NCBI GenBank assembly: GCA_019239895.1
Contig: JAFAZH010000014.1
Span: 1-64,000 of the forward strand
Direction of reading: 5' to 3'
Source: Abditibacteriaceae bacterium
GTDB lineage: Bacteria > Armatimonadota > Abditibacteriia > Abditibacteriales > Abditibacteriaceae
DNA length: 64,000 bases
How positions within the stretch are numbered: the stretch's first letter is position 1; each line of letters begins with the position of its first letter. Of the stretch, positions 46,235-54,096 are shown one piece after another. Under the pieces are notes generated by a model. It saw only the letters and a program-made list of their open reading frames with translations, had not been told where the DNA came from and searched no databases. Made by a program: the position numbers and the translations under genes.

Positions 46235-47041
46235 ATGAGTGCTATTGAGCAGGCTAACCGCTTCACCAGACCCTCGCGCACCGGGGGTGAGACAGCCCGT
46301 TTGGTCATCTACCTCGTGCTGTCGCTGGCGGTTTTAGCTTGGGCCTTTTCCGGTTTGGAGGTTTCTCGTGAGCGGGTGCTGCGCGGCTTGCCCCAGATGG
46401 CTTCGCTTTTTAAGGAGATGTTCTTCCCGCCGGATTGGTCTTACACCCCCAAAGTGCTGACGGGGCTACGCGAAAGCCTGCAAATTGCGGCGCTGGGAAC
46501 AGCTATCGCCGCTGTCCTGGCCTTGCCGTTTGGAGCCTTAGCCGCCCGCAACCTCATTCCCTTACGCGGCGTGCCATTTGTGGGCAAAACCCTATTGAAC
46601 ATGATTCGCACCTTTCCTGAATTGGTGCTGGCCCTCGTGTTCATAAAAGCCCTGGGGCCAGGGCCATTTGCGGGTGTTTTAGCGGTTGGTTTCCATTCGA
46701 TTGGCATGATCGGCAAACTCTACGCCGAGCGGATTGAAACGGTGGATAAAAACGCCTTAGAAGCCCTCGCCGCTGCGGGTGCCTCGCCGTTAGAAGTTTT
46801 CCGTTACGGTGTAGTGCCGGAAGTCTTGCCCGATTTTCTGTCGTTTGCCCTCTACCGCTTCGACCTTAACGTCCGGGCGGCGACTGTCTTGGGCTTAGTC
46901 GGCGCGGGCGGCATCGGCACGCTGATTCAATTCCAGATCAACAACGACTGGCCCAAGGTCGGCACGATTCTGGTTGGCATTATCATCACGGTTGGATTAG
47001 TAGATTTCATCTCGGCAAAATTTAGGTCACGGTTGGCATGA
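46235..47041 (+). CDS. phnE: Phosphonate ABC transporter permease, second copy
   Basis: A second PhnE-type permease of 268 residues, presumably pairing with the first as a heterodimer. It shares LLNMIRTFPELVLALVFIKA, GKLYAERIETVDKNALEALA, AAGASPLEVFRYGVVPEVLP (the ABC-contact loop) and VRAATVLGLVGAGGIGTLI. About six membrane helices are predicted from hydrophobicity. Tandem phnE genes are common in phnDCEE operons. The transcript probably ends in the family A repeat that begins 7 bp after the stop. Confidence 0.92.
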   Translation: MSAIEQANRFTRPSRTGGETARLVIYLVLSLAVLAWAFSGLEVSRERVLRGLPQMASLFKEMFFPPDWSYTPKVLTGLRESLQIAALGTAIAAVLALPFGALAARNLIPLRGVPFVGKTLLNMIRTFPELVLALVFIKALGPGPFAGVLAVGFHSIGMIGKLYAERIETVDKNALEALAAAGASPLEVFRYGVVPEVLPDFLSFALYRFDLNVRAATVLGLVGAGGIGTLIQFQINNDWPKVGTILVGIIITVGLVDFISAKFRSRLA

Positions 47042-47047
47042 GAACTC

Positions 47048-47195
47048 TTCAACACAAAGCACACCAGGATAGCACAAGGCCACAAAGAGTTAAACCAGAC
47101 AATTAAATTTACAACACTGTTATCATCCTCTTTTGCTTCAAACTCTATCCTCTTTTCTGTGCCCTTTGTGCCTCCTTAGTGTTCTTTGTGTTGAA
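47048..47195. repeat. Interrupted palindrome, family A (diverged copy 4)
   Basis: TTCAACACAAAGCACACCAG at the left and GTGTTCTTTGTGTTGAA at the right (ending 47195) are inverted, with further pairing of CACAAAG and CTTTGTG. It shares the A/C-rich CACAAAG unit with copies 1-3 but is clearly more diverged. It separates the phn operon from tRNA-Gly. Confidence 0.7.
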
Positions 47196-47273
47196 CCCCT
47201 AACGTATAGCCGAGGGTGAGGGCCGTGCTTGACTGGAAGCTTCTAACATCGTATCCTTATATTTTGCAGTTAC

Positions 47274-47344
47274 GCGGGGGTAGCTCAATGGTAGAGCCCC
47301 AGTCTTCCAAACTGGATACGCCGGTTCGATTCCGGTCTCCCGCT
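47274..47344 (+). tRNA. tRNA-Gly (anticodon TCC)
   Basis: The acceptor GCGGGGG (47274-47280) pairs with CTCCCGC (47337-47343) with one G-T pair. The anticodon stem CCAGT/ACTGG holds loop CTTCCAA, giving anticodon TCC, and the T-arm contains CCGGTTCGATTCCGG. CCA is not encoded. Length is 71 nt with discriminator T. Confidence 0.94.
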
Positions 47345-47385
47345 TACTTTCCACCACTGCACACCTGCCAAAGCAAATTGCAACT

Positions 47386-47892
47386 ATGGAACTTGTCGAG
47401 CAGTATTGGCTGGCTGGTATCCTGGAGGGGGAGGGGTCATTCATGGCAGGGCCACCATCCAAACCCAACCTTCCGAGCATCCAGATGACGACGACAGATG
47501 AAGATGTAGCAATAAGAGTAGCTTCTTTATTAGGGGTTAAATCCAGGGCAATTTCTGGAAGACGATTTGCTGAGAATGGTTGGAAACAGGCTTACTTTGT
47601 CGTTCTTAAAGGAGAACGTGCCTACCACTTAATGGCGCAGCTTAAGCCGTTAATGAGTAGACGAAGACAACAACAGATTGATAAGGCAATGGCGTGTTTT
47701 TGTAAGAAGAAGTTAGGGACGGGTCAATTGAAATTGACTGACGATATGATCCGTGAAATCAAAACCAGTGCGGACGAAGCAAAACATTTAGCTCGGAGAT
47801 TTGATGTCCATACGACAACAATCTACCGTATTCGCAATGGCACCAGACACGACATTCCACAAGACAATGTGAGTTTGATGATTGCAGATTAG
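47386..47892 (+). CDS. Freestanding LAGLIDADG homing-endonuclease-like protein with HTH
   Basis: The 168-residue product has one LAGLIDADG helix, YWLAGILEGEGSFMAG (residues 7-22), where the motif reads L-A-G-I-L-E-G-E-G, the common EGEG variant. A single motif means it would act as a homodimer. Basic segments RRFAENGWKQAYFVVLKGER and MSRRRQQQIDKAMACF are consistent with DNA contacts. The C-terminus has a Hin-like helix-turn-helix, EAKHLARRFDVHTTTIYRIR. It sits in the 577-bp space between tRNA-Gly and tRNA-Arg, with no intron visible in either tRNA. This suggests an endonuclease targeting a tRNA-linked site. Confidence 0.85.
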   Translation: MELVEQYWLAGILEGEGSFMAGPPSKPNLPSIQMTTTDEDVAIRVASLLGVKSRAISGRRFAENGWKQAYFVVLKGERAYHLMAQLKPLMSRRRQQQIDKAMACFCKKKLGTGQLKLTDDMIREIKTSADEAKHLARRFDVHTTTIYRIRNGTRHDIPQDNVSLMIAD

Positions 47893-49697
47893 AGGCTCAA
47901 ATCTACAATCCGCAATCGAATGCGCCCGTAGCTTAACGGATAGAGCAAGTGGTTTCTACCCACTAGGTTGGGGGTTCGATTCCCTCCGGGCGTATCGAAA
48001 GACGTTGAAGTTTCGAACCACTCCCCAAGAGGGGCAGGGGACGGCACTGGGGGCGGCAGGCGGTCACTGCCTTTTGGGGTTAATGGGCCTTGTGGCACCA
48101 ACGGCAGGTAAAACTGCGCCCGGTGGCAGCCATCGGGCATCCAGTAGATCTTCCGCACCACCAGCCGCAGCAACCTTTGTATCTCCTCCGGCTGCGCCTC
48201 CGCCGAAATTTCAGCGAAGTTAGCGAACTGGCGGCGGAAACGTGCCGTGTCGAACTGCCTCTCCAATGGGGTCAGTGCCCCTTCGAGGCGGCGCTGTTCC
48301 GAGCGCAACCGTTCGCGTTCCAGGTGAAGCTCCCGCGCCCTCTCGTTGAGGAAGCCCAGCAGGGCCGCGTCCGCCTTACCGGAGCTGATGGTGGAGACGA
48401 GGGCGTCGATCTCATCCTGGCTATCTTGGAGGCAGGCTCTGGTCTGGGTCAAGGCTTCCTGTTCGGGGAGCAGATCCGCCACCGCCTTGGCCTGCGCGGA
48501 TGCGACGGCCCTATTCGCCAGGTCTTCGTCCTGCGCCAAGGCAGCGATCTGCTCCAAAATCCAGGATTCCGGCCAGCGTGCCAGCACATAGTTGCGGTGG
48601 TCGCACCGCTTCCACCCCTTGGCTTGCTGGGCGCAAAGGTAAGAGAAGATGTAAGAGGGCCGCTTGCGCCGCCCCCCTGCCTTGTGATGCACGTAATAAG
48701 GGGTCATGGAATGGCCGCAGATGCCGCAGATCAGGATCTGTTGGAGCGGATAAACGCGCCCGCACTGGTTCTTGGTGTAGCTGTGCGGCTTGCCCACGCG
48801 GTTGGGGGAGGAGAGGGCTTTTTCCTGGCGGACAGCCTGGGCCAGGTCGAACAGGTCCCGTGAAATGACCGAATCGTGGGGCGCCTTGACGATTCTATAG
48901 GCTTCTGCTTCCGGGAGTTCCTGGATGCCCTGGTTGCGCTTGTTGATCTCGATCTCAGCGACATAGCGGCGGTTGCGCAGCATGTTCCTGATCGTGCTGG
49001 GCGACCAGGCCGACTTGCCGTTCAAGGGCGGTATCCGGTGCGCTCTGAGCCAGTCGCGCACCGCGCAGTCGCTCCTGGTATCAACGTAGGTCTGGAACAT
49101 CTGCGTGACGAGGTCGGCCTTGTCCGGGTCGGGATACATGACGTGCGTCTGAGTGTCCAGATAGAAGCCGAAGGGCACGAGACCGCCGTTCCACATGCCT
49201 TTTTCCGCGCGCATCCGCATCTTCGACCTCACCTTCTCCCCGGTTTGCTCTCGCTCATAGGTTTTGGCGGCCACCAGCATGGTTTCCATGAAGCGGCCTG
49301 AAGCCGTCGCGCGGTCAGCGCGGTCATGGAGCGTGACGAATTCGACCTTGTGGTTCTTCATCTCCCGGTCCAGAGTATAGAAGTCGCGGCTGCGGGTGAA
49401 GCGGTCATACCAAGTGCAGACCACCACGTCGATCTGTTCCGTCTCAATGAGCCACCGCAGGCGCGTGAGGCCGGGCCGGTTCAGCGATCCCGCGCTGTAG
49501 CCTTCGTCCGTGATCGGCTCGCACACTTCCCAGCCCTTGGCCCCACAAGCTGCTTCCAGTTCCTCGACTTGGGACTCGCAGCTTGGGTACAGCCCCTTGG
49601 TCTGCTCGTAGGTGCTGACGCGCGCGTAGAGGGCGGCGCGTTTTCGGTTATCGTCTGGCGGTTGCCCGGTTAGTCTGACCACAGGTTTTGAGCGCAT
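47889..49697 (-). CDS. Large serine recombinase (site-specific integrase)
   Basis: Catalyses integration or excision using an active-site serine. The 602-residue product contains the resolvase domain (ALYARVSTYEQTKG, catalytic Ser about 28; WYDRFTRSRDFYTLDREM; GRFMETMLVAAKTYEREQTG), the recombinase domain (GLVPFGFYLD, WSPSTIRNMLRNRRYVAEIE), a zinc ribbon with CGICGHSMTPYYV and later C, and a coiled-coil region rich in Glu/Ala/Leu. The last 45 residues run antisense through tRNA-Arg (NRTPNLVGRNHLLYPLSYGR), a hallmark of an integrase gene fused to its attachment site. AGGAG 12 nt upstream supports the ATG. GC content is visibly higher than the genes to the left. Confidence 0.93.
   Translation of the reverse strand: MRSKPVVRLTGQPPDDNRKRAALYARVSTYEQTKGLYPSCESQVEELEAACGAKGWEVCEPITDEGYSAGSLNRPGLTRLRWLIETEQIDVVVCTWYDRFTRSRDFYTLDREMKNHKVEFVTLHDRADRATASGRFMETMLVAAKTYEREQTGEKVRSKMRMRAEKGMWNGGLVPFGFYLDTQTHVMYPDPDKADLVTQMFQTYVDTRSDCAVRDWLRAHRIPPLNGKSAWSPSTIRNMLRNRRYVAEIEINKRNQGIQELPEAEAYRIVKAPHDSVISRDLFDLAQAVRQEKALSSPNRVGKPHSYTKNQCGRVYPLQQILICGICGHSMTPYYVHHKAGGRRKRPSYIFSYLCAQQAKGWKRCDHRNYVLARWPESWILEQIAALAQDEDLANRAVASAQAKAVADLLPEQEALTQTRACLQDSQDEIDALVSTISSGKADAALLGFLNERARELHLERERLRSEQRRLEGALTPLERQFDTARFRRQFANFAEISAEAQPEEIQRLLRLVVRKIYWMPDGCHRAQFYLPLVPQGPLTPKGSDRLPPPVPSPAPLGEWFETSTSFDTPGGNRTPNLVGRNHLLYPLSYGRIRLRIVDLSL
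47922..47994 (+). tRNA. tRNA-Arg (anticodon TCT)
   Basis: Acceptor GCGCCCG pairs with CGGGCGT (first pair G-T), D-arm GCTT..GAGC, anticodon stem AGTGG/CCACT around loop TTTCTAC with anticodon TCT, and T-arm GGGGTTCGATTCCC. The 3' half overlaps, antisense, the end of the recombinase gene. TCT reads AGA/AGG codons. Confidence 0.92.
47970..47994 (+). other. Candidate attachment site in the tRNA-Arg 3' end
   Basis: The recombinase gene lies immediately beside the 3' end of tRNA-Arg and reads into it, so the crossover site most likely falls within the T-arm or 3' acceptor, around GGTTCGATTCCC TCCGGGCG. A second copy would mark the other end of the element; none is present in this window, so the right end is beyond 64000 or has been lost. 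Confidence 0.45.
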
Positions 49698-49715
49698 AAC
49701 GGAATTTAAGGTCTC

Positions 49716-49880
49716 CTATTTGTCTGGGCGTTTCATGGCTCTGATGGTGAGGGTGGCGAGGATGTCGGCGATAAGGTCAAGTCGCTGCTCCAGCGTCAGA
49801 TAGTCCTCCCACCTTTCGGGATCGGTTGGCAATGGCGCCCCGCTGCTTCCCTTTGAGAACCTGGTAGATTCGTCCTGCAT
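49716..49880 (-). CDS. Small acidic/helical protein upstream of the recombinase
   Basis: From an ATG at 49880 on the minus strand, 54 codons end in a TAG at 49716 that overlaps the recombinase ribosome binding site (TAGGAG). The peptide includes PERWEDYLTLEQRLDLIADI and then LATLTIRAMKRPDK, a good amphipathic helix pattern. Position and overlap suggest co-transcription with the recombinase, like small accessory factors of serine integrases. No family is recognised. Confidence 0.55.
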   Translation of the reverse strand: MQDESTRFSKGSSGAPLPTDPERWEDYLTLEQRLDLIADILATLTIRAMKRPDK

Positions 49881-50046
49881 ATTCGGCTGATTAGTGATTT
49901 CCGTACCGTACTATACTAAATATTTACGGTTGTCAATAGATAAGTACAGTCTGATTTTTGCATCGCCATGTTTGTGTATAATCTGACGAGGGCAACAATG
50001 CGTTGCAGGTGTGAAGGCTTGATTGGAGTCTGCCTGTAATCAGCCT

Positions 50047-50319
50047 ATGGATGACAACCTCTTAACCGTAAGGGATGCGGCCCGGCTGAAGGATATCTCG
50101 CGGACAGCGGTTTATGCCGCCATCGCTCAAGGCCGTCTGCCGCATGTGACGGTTTTAGGGAAGATTGGCTTATTGAAGTCCGATGTGATAGCCTGGACGC
50201 CGCAGGGACATAGGAGTGGTCGCCCTGCTGGAAGACCTATGAGCGCAGAAGCTAAGGCACGGATATCAGAAGCGCAGAAACTCCGATGGGCTAAACGCAA
50301 ATTGGAAAAGAAAGGGTAG
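50047..50319 (+). CDS. Excisionase-like (MerR/AlpA-type HTH) protein
   Basis: The 90-residue product begins MDDNLLTVRDAARLKDISRT, followed by AVYAAIAQGRLPHVTVLGKI, the winged helix-turn-helix of the excisionase/AlpA class (LT-x-R-E-A-A-x-L…S-x2-T-x-Y-x2-I-x2-G-x-(L/I)-P). Residues 56-68 have an AT-hook-like GHRSGRPAGRP, and the tail MSAEAKARISEAQKLRWAKR is basic and helical, similar to DNA-binding NUMOD-type tails. It is divergent from the recombinase cassette, as expected of a recombination directionality or control factor. The ATG at 50047 is preferred to an earlier TTG. Confidence 0.75.
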   Translation: MDDNLLTVRDAARLKDISRTAVYAAIAQGRLPHVTVLGKIGLLKSDVIAWTPQGHRSGRPAGRPMSAEAKARISEAQKLRWAKRKLEKKG

Positions 50320-50325
50320 AGAAAG

Positions 50326-50493
50326 ATGTCAAGGAAGGCATTGCTGCTGCATAAGGGAGTTCTGTTAGATTCTGCTGTTGCGCCCACACTGCCGGGGCGA
50401 GTAATTCAACTCACTGTGCGAGTCTCGCCAACCAAGAAGTCCTGGCTGCTTGTAGAAGAATTAAATAGTGGAACTGCACCACAAGAAATGTAG
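50326..50493 (+). CDS. Small hypothetical protein following the excisionase-like gene
   Basis: An ATG at 50326, 7 bp after the preceding stop and behind a GAGAAAG, opens 55 codons. The product contains ALLLHKGVLLDSAVAPTLPG and then IQLTVRVSPTKKSWLLVEEL. The beta-strand-like alternation and codon pattern are plausible for a real gene co-transcribed with the excisionase-like gene. No family is recognised. Confidence 0.45.
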   Translation: MSRKALLLHKGVLLDSAVAPTLPGRVIQLTVRVSPTKKSWLLVEELNSGTAPQEM

Positions 50494-50568
50494 CGCCAGC
50501 TACGGACGGTTTACGAGAATTTGGGTTTCTTCATGGCTTTGCCTCTGAAGACCAATTCTGAATAACAC

Positions 50569-50596
50569 CTTGCTTGTGCCACATACGTGGGAACGC
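50569..50596 (-). repeat. Degenerate terminal CRISPR repeat at the trailer end
   Basis: One full period (61 bp) before the first intact repeat, CCACATACGTGGGAAC resembles the repeat core CCACCTACGTGGGGAAC with one substitution and one missing G. Its outer part is unrelated. This decay is expected at the oldest, leader-distal end and agrees with the array reading on the minus strand. Confidence 0.75.
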
Positions 50597-50629
50597 GGCG
50601 TTGCGCCCGTGACGCTTCCTTGGCCTTGG

Positions 50630-53600
50630 GGTTCACCCCCACCTACGTGGGGAACACCACTGCCCGCAAATTCGCGGAGTGGTAATGTTCGGTTCACCCC
50701 CACCTACGTGGGGAACACCGGATGCTATCTGTCGTTAATGGCGTGCTGCCCGGTTCACCCCCACCTACGTGGGGAACACCCGTTGTATTGATCCTCATTT
50801 GCTTGGCCCTGCGGTTCACCCCCACCTACGTGGGGAACACCAGAGCGGGTGTAGAGTAAGACTCTCGGCTGACGGTTCACCCCCACCTACGTGGGGAACA
50901 CGCAATGCTTGTCCTCATGCCGTTGTCAATGCGCGGTTCACCCCCACCTACGTGGGGAACACCTTAGCCCAAGCTGTGACCGCTGCGCCGTAAGCGGTTC
51001 ACCCCCACCTACGTGGGGAACACATCCCGTCTCTCTCATCTTCGCCCACCGCCGTCGGTTCACCCCCACCTACGTGGGGAACACGTTACGATGCGTGGCG
51101 GTGTGCAGCCGGAAAGCGGTTCACCCCCACCTACGTGGGGAACACGACCTGAGCATCGGTGCAGTGGGGCCAATCGCCGGTTCACCCCCACCTACGTGGG
51201 GAACACGATAGACTCGCGCCGATCAAGACCCGTTCATCTGGTTCACCCCCACCTACGTGGGGAACACAAATGGCTTTAATTGCGAACAACGGATTCAATC
51301 GGTTCACCCCCACCTACGTGGGGAACACACCCGCACTCCACGCGCCGCCGCCAATCTGTACGGTTCACCCCCACCTACGTGGGGAACACATTTACCATTT
51401 TGTTCTCTCTCCGTGCTTAATCGGTTCACCCCCACCTACGTGGGGAACACGGATGCTTCTTGTGTTGATGCGCTGGCGGGCGCGGTTCACCCCCACCTAC
51501 GTGGGGAACACCGGATTGAGCTTTCTGACCTCGCGCAATAGGGCGGTTCACCCCCACCTACGTGGGGAACACTGCCGATCATGAATTGCATGACCATCCG
51601 TGGGCGGTTCACCCCCACCTACGTGGGGAACACCGCAAAACCCTCCATCCATCTGGCAAAGCTGTCGGTTCACCCCCACCTACGTGGGGAACACCAGATT
51701 GCGCAGAAAACCGTGCTAACGGGAGCCGGTTCACCCCCACCTACGTGGGGAACACAGCATCTTAAAAGCCAGTTTCTTGGAGAATGGCGGTTCACCCCCA
51801 CCTACGTGGGGAACACGTAAGCAGTGGTTATACGTGCTTCGTCTGACTCGGTTCACCCCCACCTACGTGGGGAACACGAACCTGTTCTTAGTGGGGTAGG
51901 GTTTGATACCGGTTCACCCCCACCTACGTGGGGAACACTCGGGTTGCAGGTCAGGGTTAATGCGCTGTGGCGGTTCACCCCCACCTACGTGGGGAACACT
52001 CGAGGAGAACTTTCTGACTGTGGCGGCGCGGCGGTTCACCCCCACCTACGTGGGGAACACTGGCACCATGACTAATGCGACGGTTCCGGCAGCGGTTCAC
52101 CCCCACCTACGTGGGGAACACGTATCGCTCGCGCTGGCCTTGCCACTTCTGCTCGGTTCACCCCCACCTACGTGGGGAACACGTAGCAGGACTCTTGCGG
52201 GTGCCGCGTCCAATCGGTTCACCCCCACCTACGTGGGGAACACTTCTGTGGCAGGAGTGGCAATATTGCCACTCGCGGTTCACCCCCACCTACGTGGGGA
52301 ACACGGCAGCCATAGCTGCGGCTCCTGCGCTGTCGTCGGTTCACCCCCACCTACGTGGGGAACACTTAGGAGCGTGCTGTATATAGCAGTCACCTTGCGG
52401 TTCACCCCCACCTACGTGGGGAACACGTCAGCAATGTTATCACGCACGACAGCACAACCGGTTCACCCCCACCTACGTGGGGAACACGCAATGGCGCTGC
52501 CTCTGGCTTGCCCTTGCCGCGGTTCACCCCCACCTACGTGGGGAACACCTGCGTCATATCCACGATCACTTCAATGACCGCGGTTCACCCCCACCTACGT
52601 GGGGAACACCGCAGTTGATAACGTGGTGAGGTTAGCGGCCACGGTTCACCCCCACCTACGTGGGGAACACTTGACCCCTAAAGAAGATGGCAAGCCCAAA
52701 ATCGGTTCACCCCCACCTACGTGGGGAACACGTAAATAAAAGCCACATTAGGATACTCTAACCCGGTTCACCCCCACCTACGTGGGGAACACATAGGATG
52801 CCGAACCATCGAAATTCACCACGCCGGTTCACCCCCACCTACGTGGGGAACACACCATCAAGCAGACGCTCAACTCGACCCAGTTGGGTTCACCCCCACC
52901 TACGTGGGGAACACGTGGGGCGGCTAAATATGTCCTTTAGCCATACCGGTTCACCCCCACCTACGTGGGGAACACGGTGAACCAGTAGATTTGCTGAATG
53001 AAGCAGGCGGTTCACCCCCACCTACGTGGGGAACACGATGGCCAATATCCTCGAAGCCGGTGCCGTCGCGGTTCACCCCCACCTACGTGGGGAACACGGA
53101 GAGTTTCGAGCTTGGCGTGGCGTGAGAGCCGGTTCACCCCCACCTACGTGGGGAACACAGCGTCCAACTCATCAGCGACCTGCTTTAGCTCGGTTCACCC
53201 CCACCTACGTGGGGAACACGCTGTCAGCGTCGCATTGCGACCACTAATAGTCGGTTCACCCCCACCTACGTGGGGAACACTCATCGCTCTAAGCCTCCTC
53301 CAGACCCTCTTTCGGTTCACCCCCACCTACGTGGGGAACACGTTATCAATATACTTCTGCACGGTGTTCAAATCGGTTCACCCCCACCTACGTGGGGAAC
53401 ACTGGGCCATCATGTCCGCCGTGGCCTGCTGCTGCGGTTCACCCCCACCTACGTGGGGAACACTTCCTTAACCGCCCGGCGCAACGCCGTGCCTGCGGTT
53501 CACCCCCACCTACGTGGGGAACACTGACGCCTAATCCTCAAGACCCCTGCTCCGTGCGGTTCACCCCCACCTACGTGGGGAACACCCCACTTATCAACGG

Positions 53601-53829
53601 GCTTGGTCTTGCGCACTCGGTTCACCCCCACCTACGTGGGGAACACGCCACGCTGATTGCCGCCGCGCAGAATGGTGACGGTTCACCCCCACCTACGTGG
53701 GGAACACCGGCTGCACCTGCTTGTCGGCAAAGAGATAGCCGGTTCACCCCCACCTACGTGGGGAACACGCAACCGGATGCGGTGCAATGCGCGTCTACGA
53801 CGGTTCACCCCCACCTACGTGGGGAACAC
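50630..53829 (-). CRISPR. Type I-E CRISPR array, 53 repeats and 52 spacers
   Basis: A 28-bp repeat starting GGTTCACCCCCACCTACG and ending TGGGGAACAC recurs at exactly 61-bp steps, from 50630 to 53802. I find 53 copies by position and 52 spacers, all 33 bp (or 32 bp with a 29-bp repeat, because 50 of 53 repeats are preceded by C). Read on the minus strand the repeat is GTGTTCCCCACG..GTGAACCG, the classical I-E form with a CCCCAC/GTGGGG stem and an 8-nt crRNA handle GUGAACCG. The leader is therefore at the high-coordinate side, near the cas genes. No internal repeat variation was noticed. cas3 to cas1 follow on the opposite strand. Confidence 0.98.
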
Positions 53830-54041
53830 TCTTCGACCCGGTAGACTAAGCCCACATCCTTCTCCGCTTTGTCCTAATTCTCTTATAGAATTAAGGGATG
53901 TCTCGCACCGGATTCCTGATAGCTTGGATAGGAGATGTCGCCCCGTTACGAACTCGGTTAGTCTAAAGTTTACGCAGACCGATTTACCCCTCCAAGACTA
54001 AGCTCCATATTTTTTCTTAGATTTTTGATGACACAGATCAA
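53830..54041 (-). promoter_or_regulatory. CRISPR leader region
   Basis: The non-coding stretch between the first leader-side repeat and the WYL promoter should contain the array promoter and adaptation signals, read on the minus strand. AGACTAAGC occurs at 53843-53851 and 53995-54003, and the inverted core TTAGTCT at 53958-53964. CCTAATTCTCTTATAGAATTAAGG-type symmetry is present at 53874-53897. The segment 53998-54030 is A/T-rich. No consensus promoter is certain. Confidence 0.6.
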
Positions 54042-54092
54042 AGTGCAGATATAGTGCACTCTGGGTCGGTATAATGATTAGGCATAAGGAGC
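54042..54092 (+). promoter_or_regulatory. WYL gene promoter with dyad and ribosome binding site
   Basis: AGTGCA (54042-54047) and TGCACT (54055-54060) form a 6-bp dyad with 7-bp spacing where a -35 element would be. TATAAT follows at 54070-54075 and AAGGAG at 54087-54092, 4 bp before the ATG. The dyad is a plausible autoregulatory operator of the WYL protein. Confidence 0.6.
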
Positions 54093-54096
54093 CAAT

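Noticed and set aside
47199-47480. Minus-strand frame over tRNA-Gly containing RETGIEPAYPVWKTGALPLS
   Set aside because: This is the well-known spurious translation of an antisense tRNA gene.
48090-48863. A 257-codon plus-strand frame over the recombinase gene
   Set aside because: It is the antisense of a gene with clear serine recombinase motifs and high GC, which opens long shadow frames.
50570-53844. Many overlapping plus-strand frames through the CRISPR array with repeated FTPTYVGNT or VHPHLRGEH motifs
   Set aside because: They are translations of the CRISPR repeat in successive frames (61 is not a multiple of 3), not proteins.
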